Part shown: one piece after another, positions 62,324-64,000 of the stretch | Layout of the letters: the number at the start of each line of letters is the position of its first letter | Position numbering within the stretch: position 1 is the first letter of the stretch | Assembly (NCBI GenBank): GCA_050011815.1 | Contig: JBEKIJ010000006.1 | Location: 1-64,000 of the forward strand | Length of the DNA: 64,000 bases | Direction: 5' to 3' | Origin: Chersky-840 sp050011815 | Lineage (GTDB): Bacteria; Actinomycetota; Acidimicrobiia; Acidimicrobiales; UBA8190 | Made by a program: the position numbers and the translations under genes | Notes under the pieces: model-generated | The model's input: the letters and a program-made list of their open reading frames with translations, nothing else | Databases searched by the model: none | Told to the model about the DNA's origin: nothing

Positions 62324-62750
62324 CGTCATCGAGCAGGAGATCCGGATCGCGGCACCACCCGAAGTCGTGTTCCCGTTCTTCACCGACCCCGACAAGATGC
62401 GGCGCTGGAACGGGATGGACCACAAGCTCGACCCTCAGCCGGGAGGGATCTACCGGGTCGACATGGACGGCACCAACGTGGTTCGTGGCGAGTACATCGA
62501 GGTGAGCCCGCCGCACCGGGTGAGCTTCACGTGGGGCTGGGAGGACGGGGGCATCCCCGTGCCCGCCGGATCGACCACCGTCGAGATCACCCTGACGGCC
62601 GACGGCGACGACACCATCGTGCGGCTCGTGCACCGGGGGCTGCCCCTCGAGGTCGTGGAAACGCACGCCGCGGGGTGGCGTCACTACCTGGCCCGCCTCG
62701 CCATCGCCGGGGCCGGAGGAGACCCCGGTCCCGATCCCGGGCCGATGTAG
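62307..62750 (+). CDS. SRPBCC (AHSA1-like) protein
   Basis: Protein of 147 residues with the helix-grip fold: VIEQEIRIAAPPEVVFPFFT, PGGIYRVDMDGTNVVRGEYI, RVSFTWGWEDGGIPVPAGST, and the C-terminal helix THAAGWRHYLARL. It binds a hydrophobic ligand and is normally co-transcribed with ArsR. GTG start inside the arsR end (17-nt overlap). Confidence 0.92.
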   Translation: MPTGDDVIEQEIRIAAPPEVVFPFFTDPDKMRRWNGMDHKLDPQPGGIYRVDMDGTNVVRGEYIEVSPPHRVSFTWGWEDGGIPVPAGSTTVEITLTADGDDTIVRLVHRGLPLEVVETHAAGWRHYLARLAIAGAGGDPGPDPGPM

Positions 62751-62801
62751 ATCACCGAATACCAACCAGACCGAGTACCGACAAGAAAGGCAGGACAGAC
62801 G

Positions 62802-63116
62802 ATGGGGAAGTTCGTATATCTGTACACCGGGGGCCAGATGGCCGACACGCCCGAAGCGCAGAAGGCGGCCATGGAGGCATGGATGGGATGGTTCGGCACC
62901 CTCGGTGACGACGTCGTGGACATCGGCAACCCCTTCGGCCCCTCGAGCACGGTGCTCGCCGACGGGTCGAGCACGAGCGGCGCCGCCGGTGGCATGGGCG
63001 GCTACTCGGTCATCTCGGCCAACAGCCTGTCCGACGCGGCCGGCAAGGCCAAGGGCTGCCCCGTCCTGGCCGGTGGTGGGACCGTCGAGGTCTACGAGGC
63101 GCTCGACGTCATGTAG
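62802..63116 (+). CDS. YCII-like protein
   Basis: Protein of 104 residues with the YCII-type ferredoxin fold: KFVYLYTGGQMADTPEAQKA, AAGGMGGYSVISANSLSDAA and EVYEALDV. It lacks the DGPF motif of the ECF42 partner. ATG follows AGGCAGGA. It closes the ArsR-SRPBCC operon (51-nt gap), a common actinobacterial arrangement of unknown purpose. Confidence 0.85.
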   Translation: MGKFVYLYTGGQMADTPEAQKAAMEAWMGWFGTLGDDVVDIGNPFGPSSTVLADGSSTSGAAGGMGGYSVISANSLSDAAGKAKGCPVLAGGGTVEVYEALDVM

Positions 63117-63179
63117 TGGCGGTGACCCCGGAGACGAGGCCGGCCGGTCCGGTGCCCCGGCGCCAAAGCCCCGGCCTCG

Positions 63180-63638
63180 TCAACGGGTCGCCACGCGATC
63201 GAGCTCGGCGCTCGGGTCGTAATACAGCTCCTGTCGGGCGATGAGCCCGTCGAGGTAGCGGTACACGACGACGTAGGTCGAGCGGAGCCGGGCGCCCTGG
63301 AGCTCGAAGTCGAAGAGCACCCTGATATAGGCGGCGCCACCGTTTCCGGAGTCGGTGTGGCGCTCGATCAAGGCCCGCTCGTCGACGGCGTAGGAGATGT
63401 CGGAGAGCCCCGTGATCGTCAACTGGATGAACTCGAGCGCGGACTCGACACCGACGATGCGCGCCGGCCATCCGAAGAGCCGCGTGGTGGGGCTCACGTA
63501 GACCACGTCGGGCCGGTACAGAGACGTCGCCATCGAGATGTCGCCGGCGGCGAAGGCGGCGGCGAACCGCTCCTCCTGGGCGTCGACCACCTCGAGCGAC
63601 AAGGGCCGGTGCGACCTAGACCCTGACGTGGGCCTCAC
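63180..63638 (-). CDS. NTF2/SnoaL-like protein
   Basis: Protein of about 152 residues: VVDAQEERFAAAFAAGDISM, then YRPDVVYVSPTTRLFGWPAR and VLFDFELQGARLRSTYVVVY, an NTF2-like barrel. Catalytic residues are not clear. The GTG start overlaps the apt stop by 3 nt (GTGA), so it is coupled to apt. Function unknown. Confidence 0.75.
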   Translation of the reverse strand: MRPTSGSRSHRPLSLEVVDAQEERFAAAFAAGDISMATSLYRPDVVYVSPTTRLFGWPARIVGVESALEFIQLTITGLSDISYAVDERALIERHTDSGNGGAAYIRVLFDFELQGARLRSTYVVVYRYLDGLIARQELYYDPSAELDRVATR

Positions 63639-64000
63639 ACCGACAACAGGACGTGGAGGTCGAGGCCGTCGAGCCGCTCCCGACCACCCAGGGCCACGAT
63701 CTCGAGCAGTGCCGCCACTCCCACGACCTCGGCGCCCCCGCGACGGAGAACCGCAGCGGTGGCGAGCAGTGTCCCGCCGGTGGCGATGACGTCGTCGACG
63801 ATCAACACCCGGTCGCCGGGCTCCACGGCATCGCGATGCATCTCGAGGATGGCCTCGCCGTACTCGAGCGTGTAGGCCTCCGCCATGGTGGGGGCCGGGA
63901 GCTTGCCCACCTTGCGCACCAGGACAACGCCCGTGCCCAGGGAGTGGGCGACCGGTGCACCGAGGACGAAGCCACGCGCCTCGATGGCCGCCACCTTGTC
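63635..64000 (-). CDS. apt: Adenine phosphoribosyltransferase, 5' part outside window
   Basis: C-terminal 121 residues of a purine PRTase; the frame is open to the window edge. DKVAAIEARGFVLGAPVA and the PRPP loop RVLIVDDVIATGGTLLATA are the signatures of Apt, which makes AMP from adenine and PRPP. GKLPAPTMAEAYTLEYGEAI is the flexible loop and base-specificity region. It salvages adenine in the cytoplasm. Confidence 0.92.
   Translation of the reverse strand, partial: DKVAAIEARGFVLGAPVAHSLGTGVVLVRKVGKLPAPTMAEAYTLEYGEAILEMHRDAVEPGDRVLIVDDVIATGGTLLATAAVLRRGGAEVVGVAALLEIVALGGRERLDGLDLHVLLSV

Overview
This 64-kb window has very high G+C content with strongly G/C-ending codons. It is almost free of non-coding DNA and packed with acyl-CoA metabolism. 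Together with an ECF42-type sigma factor, a mycothiol-type DinB fold, an F420 (Ddn-like) nitroreductase, 13E12-type HNH proteins and many putative leaderless genes, this points to an actinobacterium. The repertoire fits Acidimicrobiia-like or mycobacteria-like heterotrophs; the assignment is an inference. I saw no rRNA, tRNA or CRISPR array.

Left part (1-19 kb). The 5' end of a secreted Thr/Pro-rich protein runs off the edge. Then come a NUDIX hydrolase and two leftward units: a coiled-coil protein, an acyl-CoA dehydrogenase (ACAD), an APH-like kinase and an SDR; and an acyl-CoA ligase with an SDR. The kinase/ACAD pair resembles the modules that handle 4-hydroxyacyl-CoAs (human ACAD10/11, Pseudomonas LvaA/LvaC). 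Next are a second APH-like kinase, a PaaI thioesterase, a DinB protein, an ECF42 sigma factor with its DGPF/YCII partner and a candidate cognate promoter, a MarR/ABC exporter pair with metal-ligand-like tails, and two divergent unusual citrate synthases (one fused to CBS domains, one to a DNA-binding HTH) that share a palindrome. An enoyl-CoA hydratase and a hemolysin-III membrane protein follow.

Middle (19-34 kb). An NTF2-like protein and acyl-CoA ligase pair lies behind a DosR-like inverted repeat. A low-G+C island carries a self-inhibited Fic protein and abuts a decayed IS1595-type transposase. Then come a membrane PAS-PAS-GGDEF-EAL protein and a beta-oxidation block: ACAD and thiolase leftward; ACAD, a pseudo-HMG-CoA-synthase/DUF35 fusion and an SCP2-type thiolase rightward. 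A 13E12 HNH protein and a Ddn-like oxidoreductase follow.

Right part (34-64 kb). A complete Liv-type ABC uptake operon (binding lipoprotein, fused LivH-LivM, LivG, LivF) ends in an SDR; the permease frame runs 455 nt into livG. A leftward catabolic operon follows (acyl-CoA ligase, ACAD, enoyl-CoA hydratase, fused CoA-transferase). Next are another ligase, a PadR regulator with a Drr-type ABC exporter, and a second catabolic block: two divergent ACADs, enoyl-CoA hydratase, family III CoA-transferase, Zn-alcohol dehydrogenase and TetR. A CMD-like protein, a FGGY kinase divergent from a D-2-hydroxyacid dehydrogenase, a seventh ACAD, a VOC protein, an ArsR/SRPBCC/YCII operon, an NTF2-like protein and the 3' part of apt complete the window.

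Taken together, the region looks like a catabolic neighbourhood: uptake of small organic acids or amino acids, CoA activation, several parallel ACAD/hydratase/thiolase/CoA-transferase routes, and local TetR, MarR, PadR, ArsR and ECF regulators. Substrates cannot be fixed from sequence alone.
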